Shown: in pieces, positions 8,105-16,231 of the stretch | Layout: each line of letters opens with the position of its first letter | Position numbering within the stretch: position 1 is the first letter of the stretch | Assembly (NCBI GenBank): GCA_020024075.1 | Contig: JAHHUJ010000018.1 | Location: 1-16,264, forward strand | Source of the DNA: Psychrobacter sp. | GTDB taxonomy: Bacteria; Pseudomonadota; Gammaproteobacteria; Pseudomonadales; Moraxellaceae | Direction: 5' to 3' | DNA length: 16,264 nt | Translations under genes and position numbers: made by a program | The notes under the pieces: model-generated | Databases searched by the model: none | What the model saw: only the letters and a program-made list of their open reading frames with translations | Told to the model about the DNA's origin: nothing

Positions 8105-11100
8105 TTACAAACTAATGTCTGACTTAGTATTGCTACCATCTTTATCATCCCAATCATGAGTCACATCAATATTGACCGGTAGATTAACCTCTACAGGCTT
8201 ACCTACCAAGGCATCTTTGATTAAGCCTGGGATGGTTTTGACAAAAGCAGGGACACTAAATGATTTAGCATTAGCTTTAGCACCTACTTTATGTTTGAAG
8301 TCATCATTGTCAGTACTACTAACAGTCGCACCGCCTAGATCTGAAGTAGTCGCCTTAACTTTAGCAGCATTAACAGCAATATCACCACTACCTACTTTGG
8401 CATTAAGCGTATCGGCTTTGACACTGGCTTGATGCGTGGTTTTTTGATGATCAACCTCAAAGCCTGCTTCGCCTGCAGCACTAACTCCCAAAATAGTACC
8501 GTTATTGAAGTCATTAGTCAGCGCCTCAATCACATTGCCAGCAGTGATACCCTCAATGAACTTAACTGGGGAACCATCAAGGCTAAGACCTGTATTTACA
8601 TCTACTTTAGCGATCTCATCTTGGGCTGAACGTATGTGAAGACCATTGCCAGCCGTTGTGTTCAAAGTACCTGTGGTAAGGTTGCTTTGTAAACTGATAT
8701 CGTTACCACCATTAATGGTGATCGTATCAGCCTGTATGTTGCCAAGCTTATAGTAGCTACTGTTATCAGTTTCAACCTTTAGATGAGCGCCTACAGCACT
8801 ACTTTCAAAGCTCTCTTTATCAGCGCTACCACCAAGATTAGCACCAATACCAAAGTTACCAATGTAATCTTTAGACTCTGCAGCTTTAACCAGCACATTG
8901 CCTTCTACGTTAGCGTTGGTCAAGTCAATGTTCTCTGCGGTAATATTCGCACCTTCAGTAACTAAAGCATCACCTGCCTCATTGGCAACAACTGTTAAAT
9001 TATTGGCTTTAATGGTAGCTCCTGTGGCTTTGTTGCTGGTCTCATTAACCACACCAAGATCAGCACCGAAGCCTAGTTTTGATAGATCTGGTGCAAAGCC
9101 ACCATTGCCATCCATAGCCACACCGACAGCACGGTGTGTATCTTGTGCAGCAGCGATATTAGCTCGGTTGCCTTTAATAGTCACATTGTCAGAGTTAATA
9201 GTAGCCCCATCCACTTGTGCCAATTGAGCGCCCTGAACACTTAAGTTAGTTGCATCAATTGCAGCCGCTTTGGCTTGGGTGTCCTCCGCACCTAAGTAGT
9301 TAAAACCTGCTTGACCAGATACAGAAGGTAATACACCCACACCTGTAGAGACTGCAGCTGGGATAACGGTTACGCCAGTTGAACCACCTAGTTTAGCACC
9401 ACCTTCCGTTGTCCACTTCTTATCGCTATCTTGAGCAATACGCGCTTCTTCACCCGCATTCACGTTATATTGTTTTGCAGTAACGTTTTGAGCTGCTGCG
9501 GCTTTAGTACCAGCGTTGATAGTTACCGTATCTGCTTTTAGGTTTCCTTTAACAGCGTTAGATTTGCCGGTTTGTAGGTACTGATAAGTCCCTTTACCAC
9601 CCGCATTCACGCTTACTTGGGTAAGATCGTCAGTACCGACGCTGATATCAACATCACCACTACCGCTATGGGTGGTTGTCACATCAGAGTTATAAGCAGC
9701 TGTACCTGTATAGTCATCAGCATTGATGTTGATTGATTTAGCCGTGATTTGTGTGCCTGCATCTACTGCTGTATTAGTCGCTTGGATAGTCGCACTATCA
9801 GTAGCATTAATAGTGGTTGTATTAGCAGTTGTAACTTCTCTAGTAATACCTTCGCCTTTACCAGATAAATTAACGCTGCCGCCTACAAGAGGTTTTAGTC
9901 CAGCATAAGCTTCTAGAGCGGCATCACCGCCTGCTACGACGACACGATCAACAACACGATCAGCCGAAGCTTCATTAATCACATCTTGAGCTTCTAAATT
10001 AACTTTAGGCGCTGAGAATTGTGTACCTTGGTTGGTTAAAGTCTCTTTGGCGCTTAGGGTCGCCTCTTTACCAGCAGTAACGCTTGAGTTAGCAGCTTGG
10101 TATTCATTGTGCTCATTAATGATTTGGTTGTGGTCAAGGCTTACCCCTACCTCAACACCACTCCATCCGCCTCTGATATAGGCTTCTGGGCCAGTACTTT
10201 TATTGACTGAACTATTGACTGCTGTCAGTGCTTCTGTTGCCCCTGTGGTTACATTATTACCCGCAATAGTGACCTTATTATTGGCTTTGATATCAGTCCC
10301 ATTTAGGCTAACCGTATCTTGAGCAGCCAATGCAACATTATTAGCGGTTAATGAGCTATTACGAGAGTCGCCAGTACCTTTGGTAGTAAGATTAGTTACT
10401 CCTTTTAAAGAGCCTGAAGCCTCAAACTCAAAGTTCTTAAGCTTATCAATACCTTCTGCTATTAAGCCGCCTTTTAACAAGCCGTCAACACCATTTTCTA
10501 ACACTTTATTTAGGCTATTTTCTAAATCAAGGTTGCTAGAAGCACTACCTTCAGAAGTGATATCGTAAGTTTCAGTTCTGGTAATATCGGTTGGGTTAGC
10601 AGCGTTAGTAGTCAATGAAGTGTTGGCAGTAGCAGTTAGATTATCCGTTGCCGCTACATCACTACCGGTTAAGCGGATATTATCACCTTGTAAGTCCACT
10701 TGATCAGCCGCTAACTTACTGGCAACAGTGCTTTGAGCCAAACGCTCGCTGGCATCTTTTTTGTCAGTAATATTAAAAGCCGAACCATGACGGTTTTCTT
10801 TGTTATCTTGCTCAGTTGCAAATCCATTACTGATATTCAAATCTTTTGCAGCATTTACTGCCAATTTGTTATCAGCTTTTAAGCTACTTGCAGTAACGTT
10901 AATATTGCTACCAGACTCTAAAGTAGCCTCATTAGCGGTGATTTGACTGCCGGTTAAAGCGGTTTGTTTGCTGTTATTGATGTGGGTTTCACCGCCACCG
11001 ATACCGCCCCAATACTTGAAGTCTTCTTCATCAGTTTGACGATTACTCGCACTGCTATTAGCCACTGTTAAATCTTTAGCACTATTTAGCTTAGCAGTAT

Positions 11101-12655
11101 CTGCGCTTAGTTGAACCCCTTCTAAACGCTGGTTGTTACCACTATTTAGGCTAACATTACTACCAGTAATGCTGGTTTGATTACCAGTTTGAGTAGCTGT
11201 GGTAATCGTACGTGATCCTGATTTTAGATCTGCAGTTTCATTTTTATAACGATTAATATCACTGTGCGAATTTTCTGTAATTTCGCTAGTTACCACTAAG
11301 TCATTACCAGAGGTTAGCTCAACTTTGGCAGCATTAATGTCTGCACCAGCAATATGGGTATCATCATTAGAGGTGATATTAATATCATCTGAGGCTTTAA
11401 GGCTAGACTGGTGGTATGCCTGAGACTTATCTAATGATTCGTTCTCATTAAACCACAGACCTTTGCTATTACGTGCAGTTGAGCTGTCTGTGTTGGTGGT
11501 AGTTACCCCAATGATATTTACAGTATCACCAGCAGCGTTGATGCTAGCAGCCTCAATATTACTGCCTTCAATATTTACATCTCCACCTTTAAGGTCAACA
11601 TTGTTACCTGCAACAGATGATCCTTTAAAGCTTTCAACTTCTTTGTAACCAGAGTTAGTTAAAATCACACCGTCTTCAAGCTTTTGTTTTTGCTCTGGTA
11701 ATTCAGTACGTTCTGTCTGTACGTTTCCGCCAACATATAGCTGATCGCTACCAGAAAGGCTAACGTTATCTGCGGCAATCTCACTGTCTACCACTTTTAA
11801 AGTATTAGCTGCTGCATCAAAATCCTTGCTGGCCTTAAACTGGCCTTGTAAGGTTTGCGTAGCTTTGGCATCGGTATTATGCAGACGAATACGACCAGAA
11901 TTCATACTACCTAAAATTTGGCCATCTAAGGTCACATGTGGCTGTCGTCTTTCATGGTCAGTGACTTGAAGGGTGTCATAGTCAATATTATTACGACCTG
12001 ATATGACATTAATCGCTTCAGAAGACTTGATATTGCCATTGATATCAATCTTAGGAGCTAATAAATCTAAACGTTTATCCCCGTCAATATCACCGCTTAA
12101 AGCCAAGGTTTTATTATTACGATCGCCCACACTAAAGCCGGCCAGACGTTCCTCTTCAATAGTAGGTTTACCCACTACTAAAGAAGCACGATTGGTGTTA
12201 ATAAAACCAATATTTTCACCGCTAATACCATTGGGGTTAGCCAAAATATAATCAGCTGCCATACCAAACACTTCTTGTTGCCCTAACAATAGTGATGGAT
12301 TTTTTGAAACAACTTCATTCAAAATAACCGAAGCTGATTCAGATAAGTTTGTGTTGGCATCAAGTTGACCCGCAAGCTGCGACTGGCCTGATTGTAGAGA
12401 GTTATTTAGTACTGCCCCAGACTTACTAACATTAAAATCTTTATATTTGTTGTGTGAAAGGCCCTGAGAATTTGGATTTGCAATATTAACAACATCCACA
12501 TTGCCTACTTGGCTAACTGAGGTGTCGCCCACAGGTCTAATATTATCAGCAAGTGCTGCCACACTCAGCATAGGCAATACTAAAGCCATACTAACTGCGC
12601 TTGCTATCCGGCCCTGAGAGGAAAGTTTAAAACCTTTTTTTGTTTCAGTAGTCAT
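8105..12655 (-). CDS. Filamentous haemagglutinin-type exoprotein (TpsA), two-partner secretion cargo
   Basis: Large secreted beta-helical protein exported through the adjacent TpsB; probable adhesin or biofilm exoprotein. The 1516-residue product starts with a signal peptide, likely cut after AALA (residue 36). The haemagglutination-activity (TPS) domain spans about 37-250 and carries the recognisable IANPNSQGLSHNKY segment (Asn60-Asn62) and the ANPNGIS motif (Asn140). Most of the rest is a run of roughly 20-residue repeats rich in Asn, Thr, Ala and Asp, with haemagglutinin-repeat-like units (for example SLNSGNNQRLEGVQLSA) in about 450-900. I see no cysteine. The C-terminus ends in an acidic, polar tail after PVEVNLPVNIDVTHDW. 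There is no VENN motif, no recognisable toxin domain and no small immunity ORF next to it, which argues against a CdiA toxin. The start has AAGGG seven bases upstream. The gene is preceded by a palindrome and a Fur-like site and followed by a terminator. Confidence 0.9.
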   Translation of the reverse strand: MTTETKKGFKLSSQGRIASAVSMALVLPMLSVAALADNIRPVGDTSVSQVGNVDVVNIANPNSQGLSHNKYKDFNVSKSGAVLNNSLQSGQSQLAGQLDANTNLSESASVILNEVVSKNPSLLLGQQEVFGMAADYILANPNGISGENIGFINTNRASLVVGKPTIEEERLAGFSVGDRNNKTLALSGDIDGDKRLDLLAPKIDINGNIKSSEAINVISGRNNIDYDTLQVTDHERRQPHVTLDGQILGSMNSGRIRLHNTDAKATQTLQGQFKASKDFDAAANTLKVVDSEIAADNVSLSGSDQLYVGGNVQTERTELPEQKQKLEDGVILTNSGYKEVESFKGSSVAGNNVDLKGGDVNIEGSNIEAASINAAGDTVNIIGVTTTNTDSSTARNSKGLWFNENESLDKSQAYHQSSLKASDDINITSNDDTHIAGADINAAKVELTSGNDLVVTSEITENSHSDINRYKNETADLKSGSRTITTATQTGNQTSITGSNVSLNSGNNQRLEGVQLSADTAKLNSAKDLTVANSSASNRQTDEEDFKYWGGIGGGETHINNSKQTALTGSQITANEATLESGSNINVTASSLKADNKLAVNAAKDLNISNGFATEQDNKENRHGSAFNITDKKDASERLAQSTVASKLAADQVDLQGDNIRLTGSDVAATDNLTATANTSLTTNAANPTDITRTETYDITSEGSASSNLDLENSLNKVLENGVDGLLKGGLIAEGIDKLKNFEFEASGSLKGVTNLTTKGTGDSRNSSLTANNVALAAQDTVSLNGTDIKANNKVTIAGNNVTTGATEALTAVNSSVNKSTGPEAYIRGGWSGVEVGVSLDHNQIINEHNEYQAANSSVTAGKEATLSAKETLTNQGTQFSAPKVNLEAQDVINEASADRVVDRVVVAGGDAALEAYAGLKPLVGGSVNLSGKGEGITREVTTANTTTINATDSATIQATNTAVDAGTQITAKSININADDYTGTAAYNSDVTTTHSGSGDVDISVGTDDLTQVSVNAGGKGTYQYLQTGKSNAVKGNLKADTVTINAGTKAAAAQNVTAKQYNVNAGEEARIAQDSDKKWTTEGGAKLGGSTGVTVIPAAVSTGVGVLPSVSGQAGFNYLGAEDTQAKAAAIDATNLSVQGAQLAQVDGATINSDNVTIKGNRANIAAAQDTHRAVGVAMDGNGGFAPDLSKLGFGADLGVVNETSNKATGATIKANNLTVVANEAGDALVTEGANITAENIDLTNANVEGNVLVKAAESKDYIGNFGIGANLGGSADKESFESSAVGAHLKVETDNSSYYKLGNIQADTITINGGNDISLQSNLTTGTLNTTAGNGLHIRSAQDEIAKVDVNTGLSLDGSPVKFIEGITAGNVIEALTNDFNNGTILGVSAAGEAGFEVDHQKTTHQASVKADTLNAKVGSGDIAVNAAKVKATTSDLGGATVSSTDNDDFKHKVGAKANAKSFSVPAFVKTIPGLIKDALVGKPVEVNLPVNIDVTHDWDDKDGSNTKSDISL

Positions 12656-12762
12656 AACTGTGCCCTTTTATGATATGGATTAATAAATGAAACTACCTAA
12701 TTGATTTAACAAAAAATAGAATAGTACAGGCTTGATACGCCCTTACAGCCAGATTTATTAGC

Positions 12763-12791
12763 TATTGTAAATTTTATGGAAATTTACAATA
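12763..12791. promoter_or_regulatory. Palindromic candidate operator upstream of tpsA
   Basis: A perfect inverted repeat with 12-bp arms (TATTGTAAATTT and AAATTTACAATA) and a 5-base spacer TATGG. It covers the -10 and most of the spacer of the candidate tpsA promoter, the position expected of a repressor site for a dimeric regulator. I cannot name the regulator. Confidence 0.55.
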
Positions 12792-12798
12792 AAATCAA
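12771..12798 (-). promoter_or_regulatory. Candidate sigma-70 promoter for tpsA
   Basis: On the minus strand, TTGATT (12798-12793) and TAAAAT (12776-12771) are 16 bases apart, matching four and five of six consensus positions. Predicted transcription would start near 12764, leaving a leader of about 108 bases before the tpsA ATG. In such AT-rich DNA other pairs are possible. Confidence 0.4.
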
Positions 12799-12855
12799 AG
12801 CTATATTTATATAATCAGATTATTGTGACAATACCATGACAAAGTATAATATTAT

Positions 12856-12870
12856 TGATTATCGTTCTCA
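12856..12870. promoter_or_regulatory. Fur-box-like 7-1-7 palindrome
   Basis: TGATTATCGTTCTCA matches the Fur 7-1-7 consensus TGATAATNATTATCA at 11 of 14 fixed positions when read on the minus strand (TGAGAACGATAATCA), and AT-rich Fur-like sequence continues on both sides. It lies about 60 bases upstream of the candidate tpsA -35, so it could also serve a plus-strand promoter. Iron control of two-partner haemolysins and haemagglutinins is known in other genera; here it is inference. Confidence 0.4.
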
Positions 12871-13089
12871 TTATTATTCAATAAATGCTATCTTATTGCT
12901 AGTTTTTTTATCATCAATTATGCCCACTAACGTTGCGCTTGGTCTGTTAATCTAGGAGGCAAACTCAGTCTGATCTTTTATGTAACATAATATATTGCTT
13001 TGGATTAACAACAACAAAAGTTTAAACTTAAGGAAAAAGACAATTTAGATACTAAGTTTCATTACTTGTAGATACTTAATGGAGCCGTG

Positions 13090-13158
13090 ATGAGATTAGT
13101 TAAGTCAGGCAGATATATCAGGCTTATAGTCGTCTCGGATGAAATTCCAATAGATTAG
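13090..13158 (+). CDS. Possible 22-residue small protein or leader peptide
   Basis: A short ORF starting MRLVKSGRYI has a GGAG five bases before its ATG (13081-13084) and an in-frame GTG directly before it. It is basic at the start and ends in acidic residues (SDEIPID). The 10-bp inverted repeat TTAGTTAAGT/ACTTAACTAA (13096-13105, 13163-13172) begins inside it and ends just past its stop. I recognise no family. It could be a chance ORF or the leader of the small gene downstream. Confidence 0.2.
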   Translation: MRLVKSGRYIRLIVVSDEIPID

Positions 13159-13197
13159 GAAAACTTAACTAAAGATTAACAGAGATATTTAAGTTGC

Positions 13198-13225
13198 TTA
13201 ACTATTGCTATTGTGTAACTATAGT
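13198..13225 (+). promoter_or_regulatory. Candidate promoter for the small cysteine-pair gene
   Basis: TTAACT and TATAGT are 16 bases apart, matching four and five of six sigma-70 consensus positions. The predicted start near 13232 leaves a leader of roughly 95 bases before the ATG at 13326. Confidence 0.25.
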
Positions 13226-13325
13226 CGCAGTTGATTAATAATTATTATCAAAGTAAAGAAAGAGAAAACCAATAAACAGTATCAATAATTAGATAAATCT
13301 TAAATATAGATTATTGGATATAGCA

Positions 13326-13670
13326 ATGGAAAAAGCTTCTAATAAAGATGGAAAGTTAATTAATAATATTGTTGCAATAATAGAAAAACACTCAATGCGA
13401 TGTAGCTGTAGTGGTTTAGCCGTCCCTGAGTCCGTCCAAGGTCACTTTTATAAGTGTCTATCCTGTCATAAGAATTATGAAGGGGTCAGTTACGATTTTA
13501 CCCGATTACTGCCTAATTCTAACTATAATGAACTCGAGAACTCTTCTGTAACCATGGACAACCAATTAGACTACTTTAACCATGCTATAGATATCCTGCG
13601 TAGTAATAATAGAGCCAACATATTTCCAGATAACGCCTTAGTAAAACTATGGCGAAAAATAAAGCATTAA
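13326..13670 (+). CDS. Small zinc-ribbon-like protein of unknown function
   Basis: I do not recognise the 114-residue product. It has a hydrophilic N-terminus with a short hydrophobic helix (LINNIVAIIEKH), then Cys26-x-Cys28, and Cys44-x-x-Cys47 sixteen residues later within FYKCLSCHKNYEG. This spacing and the aromatic residue before the second pair suggest a metal-binding zinc ribbon. The remainder is polar and ends in a basic tail (KLWRKIKH). No signal peptide or membrane segment is evident, so it is probably cytoplasmic. I take ATG 13326 because GGA lies seven bases upstream; an in-frame TTG at 13314 has no ribosome binding site. It stands alone, convergent with pnp and divergent from tpsA after a long AT-rich gap. 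Such isolation fits either an accessory regulator-like protein or a poorly conserved gene. It is likely real, since both Cys pairs sit in a well-formed local motif. Confidence 0.6.
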   Translation: MEKASNKDGKLINNIVAIIEKHSMRCSCSGLAVPESVQGHFYKCLSCHKNYEGVSYDFTRLLPNSNYNELENSSVTMDNQLDYFNHAIDILRSNNRANIFPDNALVKLWRKIKH

Positions 13671-13742
13671 ACACAGTGGTTTGATATATATCTAACAAGC
13701 TGTCGTCATCACTTAATTATCAAATCTATTAAATTTACACAT

Positions 13743-13770
13743 AAAAAAAGCCACCTCAAATGAGGTGGCT
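13743..13770 (-). terminator. Rho-independent terminator of pnp
   Basis: The stem AGCCACCTCA/TGAGGTGGCT (13749-13758 with 13761-13770) is followed on the minus strand by a run of seven T. It lies about 58 bases after the pnp stop. The plus-strand side lacks a good T-run, so it would terminate the convergent small gene only weakly. Confidence 0.9.
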
Positions 13771-13827
13771 TCTGTATTATTTAACGACTACTTTGCAATG
13801 ACTATCTTTAAGTCATACCAACTAAGC

Positions 13828-15930
13828 TTACTCTTGCTCAACGCCTTTCATAGTTAGCTTAATACGGCCACGGTTATCAACGTCTTGAACCAATACATTG
13901 ATTTCTTGACCTTCACTTAGATAGTCAGAAACGTTTTCTACACGCTCATCTGAGATTTGTGAGATATGGACTAAACCATCAGTGCCTGGTAATACGGTTA
14001 CGAATGCACCAAAGTCCACAACGCGAGCTACGGTACCTTTATAGACCTTACCTACTTCAACTTCCGCAGTTAACGCTTCAATCTGGCGGATAGCTTCTTT
14101 AGTAGCTGCTTTGTTCTCACCAAAGATACGGATGGTGCCATTGTCATCGATATCGATAACCGCCCCTGTGTCTTCAGTTAGCTGACGGATAGTTGCGCCG
14201 CCTTTACCAATCACGTCACGGATCTTATCTGAGTTAATTTCCATAACGGCATAGTTAGGCGCGTGAGCGTTGATTTCAGTACGGCTTGCTGGCAATACTT
14301 CATTCATTGCATTTAGGATATGGATACGACCGGCGTGTGCCTGCTCAAGCGCTTTTTCCATAATATCTGGGGTGATACCTTCGATTTTGATATCCATTTG
14401 AAGTGCAGTGATACCATCTTTACTACCAGCCACTTTAAAGTCCATATCGCCTAAGTGATCTTCATCACCCAAGATGTCTGATAAGACTGCAAAACGATCG
14501 CCTTCTTTAACCAGACCCATAGCAATACCAGCCACAGGGGCTTTCATTGGTACTCCAGCGTCCATTAATGCAAGGCTCGCGCCACAAACTGAAGCCATAG
14601 AAGAAGAACCGTTAGATTCAGTAATCTCAGACACCACACGGATTACATATGGGAAGCGATCACTGTCAGGAAGCATGGCTTGAACACCACGACGAGCTAG
14701 ACGACCATGACCAATTTCACGACGCTTTGGCACCCCTTCACGACCTGTCTCACCTACTGAGAAGTGTGGGAAGTTGTAATGCAGCATGAAGTGATCTTGG
14801 ATAGTACCCGCTAATGAATCAATTAAGTTCACATCACGTGAGTTACCCAAAGTAGTAGTTACTAAAGCCTGAGTCTCACCACGGGTAAATAAAGCTGAAC
14901 CGTGAGTATAAGGTAATACCCCTACTTGGATATCAAGCGCACGAACTGTGTCTAAGTCACGACCATCGATACGTGGCTTACCAGAAAGAATGGCATCACG
15001 AACAGTGCGGTATTTAAGATCGTCATAAATATCTTTGATTTGAGATTCTTTCTCGCTAAACTCTTCCGCTTCAGGATCACCTGCTAAAGCTTCGATAGCA
15101 GCAGCTTTGATCTCATCAAGCTTTTCATAACGGTCTTGCTTATCAGCGATAGAATAGGCTTCAGCTACCTGTTCGCCGAATTGTGAAACCACTTTCTCTT
15201 TTAGCTCAGCGTCAAGTTGAGGAGATTCAAAGACTTGCTTTTCAGTACCTACTGCTTTAGCCAGCTCAACGATGTTATCGATAACAATCTGTTGCTGCTC
15301 ATGACCGTATAATACAGCGCCTAACATTTGATCTTCAGAAAGCTCAGCGGCTTCTGATTCAACCATTAATACCGCAGATTTAGTACCTGCTACTACCAGA
15401 TCAAGATCACTGTTTTCAAGCTCTTCGATAGATGGGTTCAGTACATATTCACCATTAATGAAACCTACACGAGCACCACCGATAGGGCCATTGAAAGGCG
15501 CATCTGAGATAGCCAGTGCCGCAGAAGCACCAATCATAGCAGCGATATCAGCATAGTGCTTTTTATCACTTGATACCACAGTAGCTGTGATTTGAATTTC
15601 GTTTACATAGCCTTCAGGGAATAAAGGACGAATTGGACGGTCAATTAAACGAGAAGTTAGTGTTTCAAATTCAGTTGGACGACCTTCACGCTTGCCGTAA
15701 GCACCAGGGATTTTACCTGCTGCATACATTTTTTCTTGATAGTTAACGGTCAGTGGGAAGAAGTTTTGGCCTTCTTTGGCTTCATTCTTAACCACAGCCG
15801 CTACCAATACTGAAACCCCACCCATATGCACCAGCACTGAGTTAGCTTGTCTAGCGATACGACCGGTTTCAATAATTACTTGCTGGTTGCCATATTGGAA
15901 CTCTCGAGAAATGGTATTGAACATTGACAT
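13828..15930 (-). CDS. pnp: Polynucleotide phosphorylase (PNPase)
   Basis: 3'-to-5' exoribonuclease that uses phosphate to release nucleoside diphosphates; it acts in mRNA decay and, in many bacteria, within the RNase E degradosome. The 700-residue length is close to E. coli's 711. In order it has the first RNase PH domain, an alpha-helical linker, the second RNase PH domain beginning around GRDLDTVRALDIQVG, a KH domain with the GKGG loop at 575-578, and a C-terminal S1 domain starting around VGKVYKGTVARVVDFGAFV. The catalytic segment GDEDHLGDMDFKV supplies Asp491, Asp497 and Lys499, equivalent to E. coli Asp486, Asp492 and Lys494. The ATG at 15930 has AGGA seven bases upstream; Met3 is a weaker alternative. 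The leader carries a 13-bp stem that may mediate autoregulation, and a terminator hairpin from a minus-strand gene lies upstream, so pnp may also be reached by readthrough from that gene. Confidence 0.98.
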   Translation of the reverse strand: MSMFNTISREFQYGNQQVIIETGRIARQANSVLVHMGGVSVLVAAVVKNEAKEGQNFFPLTVNYQEKMYAAGKIPGAYGKREGRPTEFETLTSRLIDRPIRPLFPEGYVNEIQITATVVSSDKKHYADIAAMIGASAALAISDAPFNGPIGGARVGFINGEYVLNPSIEELENSDLDLVVAGTKSAVLMVESEAAELSEDQMLGAVLYGHEQQQIVIDNIVELAKAVGTEKQVFESPQLDAELKEKVVSQFGEQVAEAYSIADKQDRYEKLDEIKAAAIEALAGDPEAEEFSEKESQIKDIYDDLKYRTVRDAILSGKPRIDGRDLDTVRALDIQVGVLPYTHGSALFTRGETQALVTTTLGNSRDVNLIDSLAGTIQDHFMLHYNFPHFSVGETGREGVPKRREIGHGRLARRGVQAMLPDSDRFPYVIRVVSEITESNGSSSMASVCGASLALMDAGVPMKAPVAGIAMGLVKEGDRFAVLSDILGDEDHLGDMDFKVAGSKDGITALQMDIKIEGITPDIMEKALEQAHAGRIHILNAMNEVLPASRTEINAHAPNYAVMEINSDKIRDVIGKGGATIRQLTEDTGAVIDIDDNGTIRIFGENKAATKEAIRQIEALTAEVEVGKVYKGTVARVVDFGAFVTVLPGTDGLVHISQISDERVENVSDYLSEGQEINVLVQDVDNRGRIKLTMKGVEQE

Positions 15931-16231
15931 TAATTTTTCCTATTTTTATAAATTAGCAAATATAAAGGGGTAACACATCTATTGAGACTTATTTTAGCCT
16001 CTAACGTTTGCCTGCTTATTAAAGAGCTAAACTTCTGCCCCTAATTGAGCTGCAGACAGTTTGCACCAAACACGGCAAACGTTAGAAGCCCATTGTCACC
16101 AAATAGATGGCTTCTTATTTTACAGGGATTTGCCATAGTTGACCAATATAAAGTCATTTGACACCCTGACTAGATTATCTAAGCAGACCGCTTCCAGGTT
16201 TGAAGAAAGAGAGGATAAAGAACTAGATACA
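15931..16231 (-). other. pnp leader region
   Basis: No protein gene is visible here. The stretch holds the pnp ribosome binding site (AGGA near 15938-15941) and the long-range stem 16000-16086. A smaller helix is possible between GAAGCC at 16085-16090 and GGCTTC at 16109-16114. A weak possible promoter on the minus strand (TTGGTC, 18 bases, TAAAAT, about 16125-16155) lies upstream of these structures. Confidence 0.5.
16000..16086 (-). promoter_or_regulatory. Long stem-loop in the pnp leader, candidate RNase III autoregulatory site
   Basis: TCTAACGTTTGCC (16000-16012) pairs perfectly with GGCAAACGTTAGA (16074-16086), giving a 13-bp stem around a 61-base internal region that can form the small hairpin GTTTG/CAAAC (16059-16071). 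It ends about 70 bases before the pnp start. In E. coli, RNase III cuts a leader stem at a similar place and PNPase then destabilises its own mRNA. The same role here is inferred from position and structure only. Confidence 0.5.

Larger units (their letters stand above)
12656..13325. other. Long AT-rich regulatory region between divergent tpsA and the small cysteine-pair gene
   Basis: About 670 bases without a large gene. From left to right it holds the tpsA ribosome binding site, a candidate tpsA promoter with an overlapping palindrome (12763-12798), a Fur-like box (12856-12870), an isolated perfect AGGAGG (12954-12959) with no ATG, GTG or TTG at usable spacing, a 22-codon ORF (13090-13158), and a candidate plus-strand promoter (13198-13225). 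I see no tRNA or known structured RNA. Confidence 0.6.

Noticed and set aside
8172..12251. Several plus-strand open frames of 60-109 codons inside tpsA
   Set aside because: They are antisense to a repetitive coding sequence, have low-complexity Leu/Ala/Ser/Thr-rich products and lack ribosome binding sites.
8105..12655. Contact-dependent inhibition (CdiA-CdiI-CdiB) locus
   Set aside because: No VENN motif, no toxin-like C-terminus and no immunity gene next to it; the protein is also short for CdiA.
12954..12959. Perfect AGGAGG Shine-Dalgarno sequence
   Set aside because: No ATG, GTG or TTG lies at usable spacing; the next ATG is followed at once by TAA.
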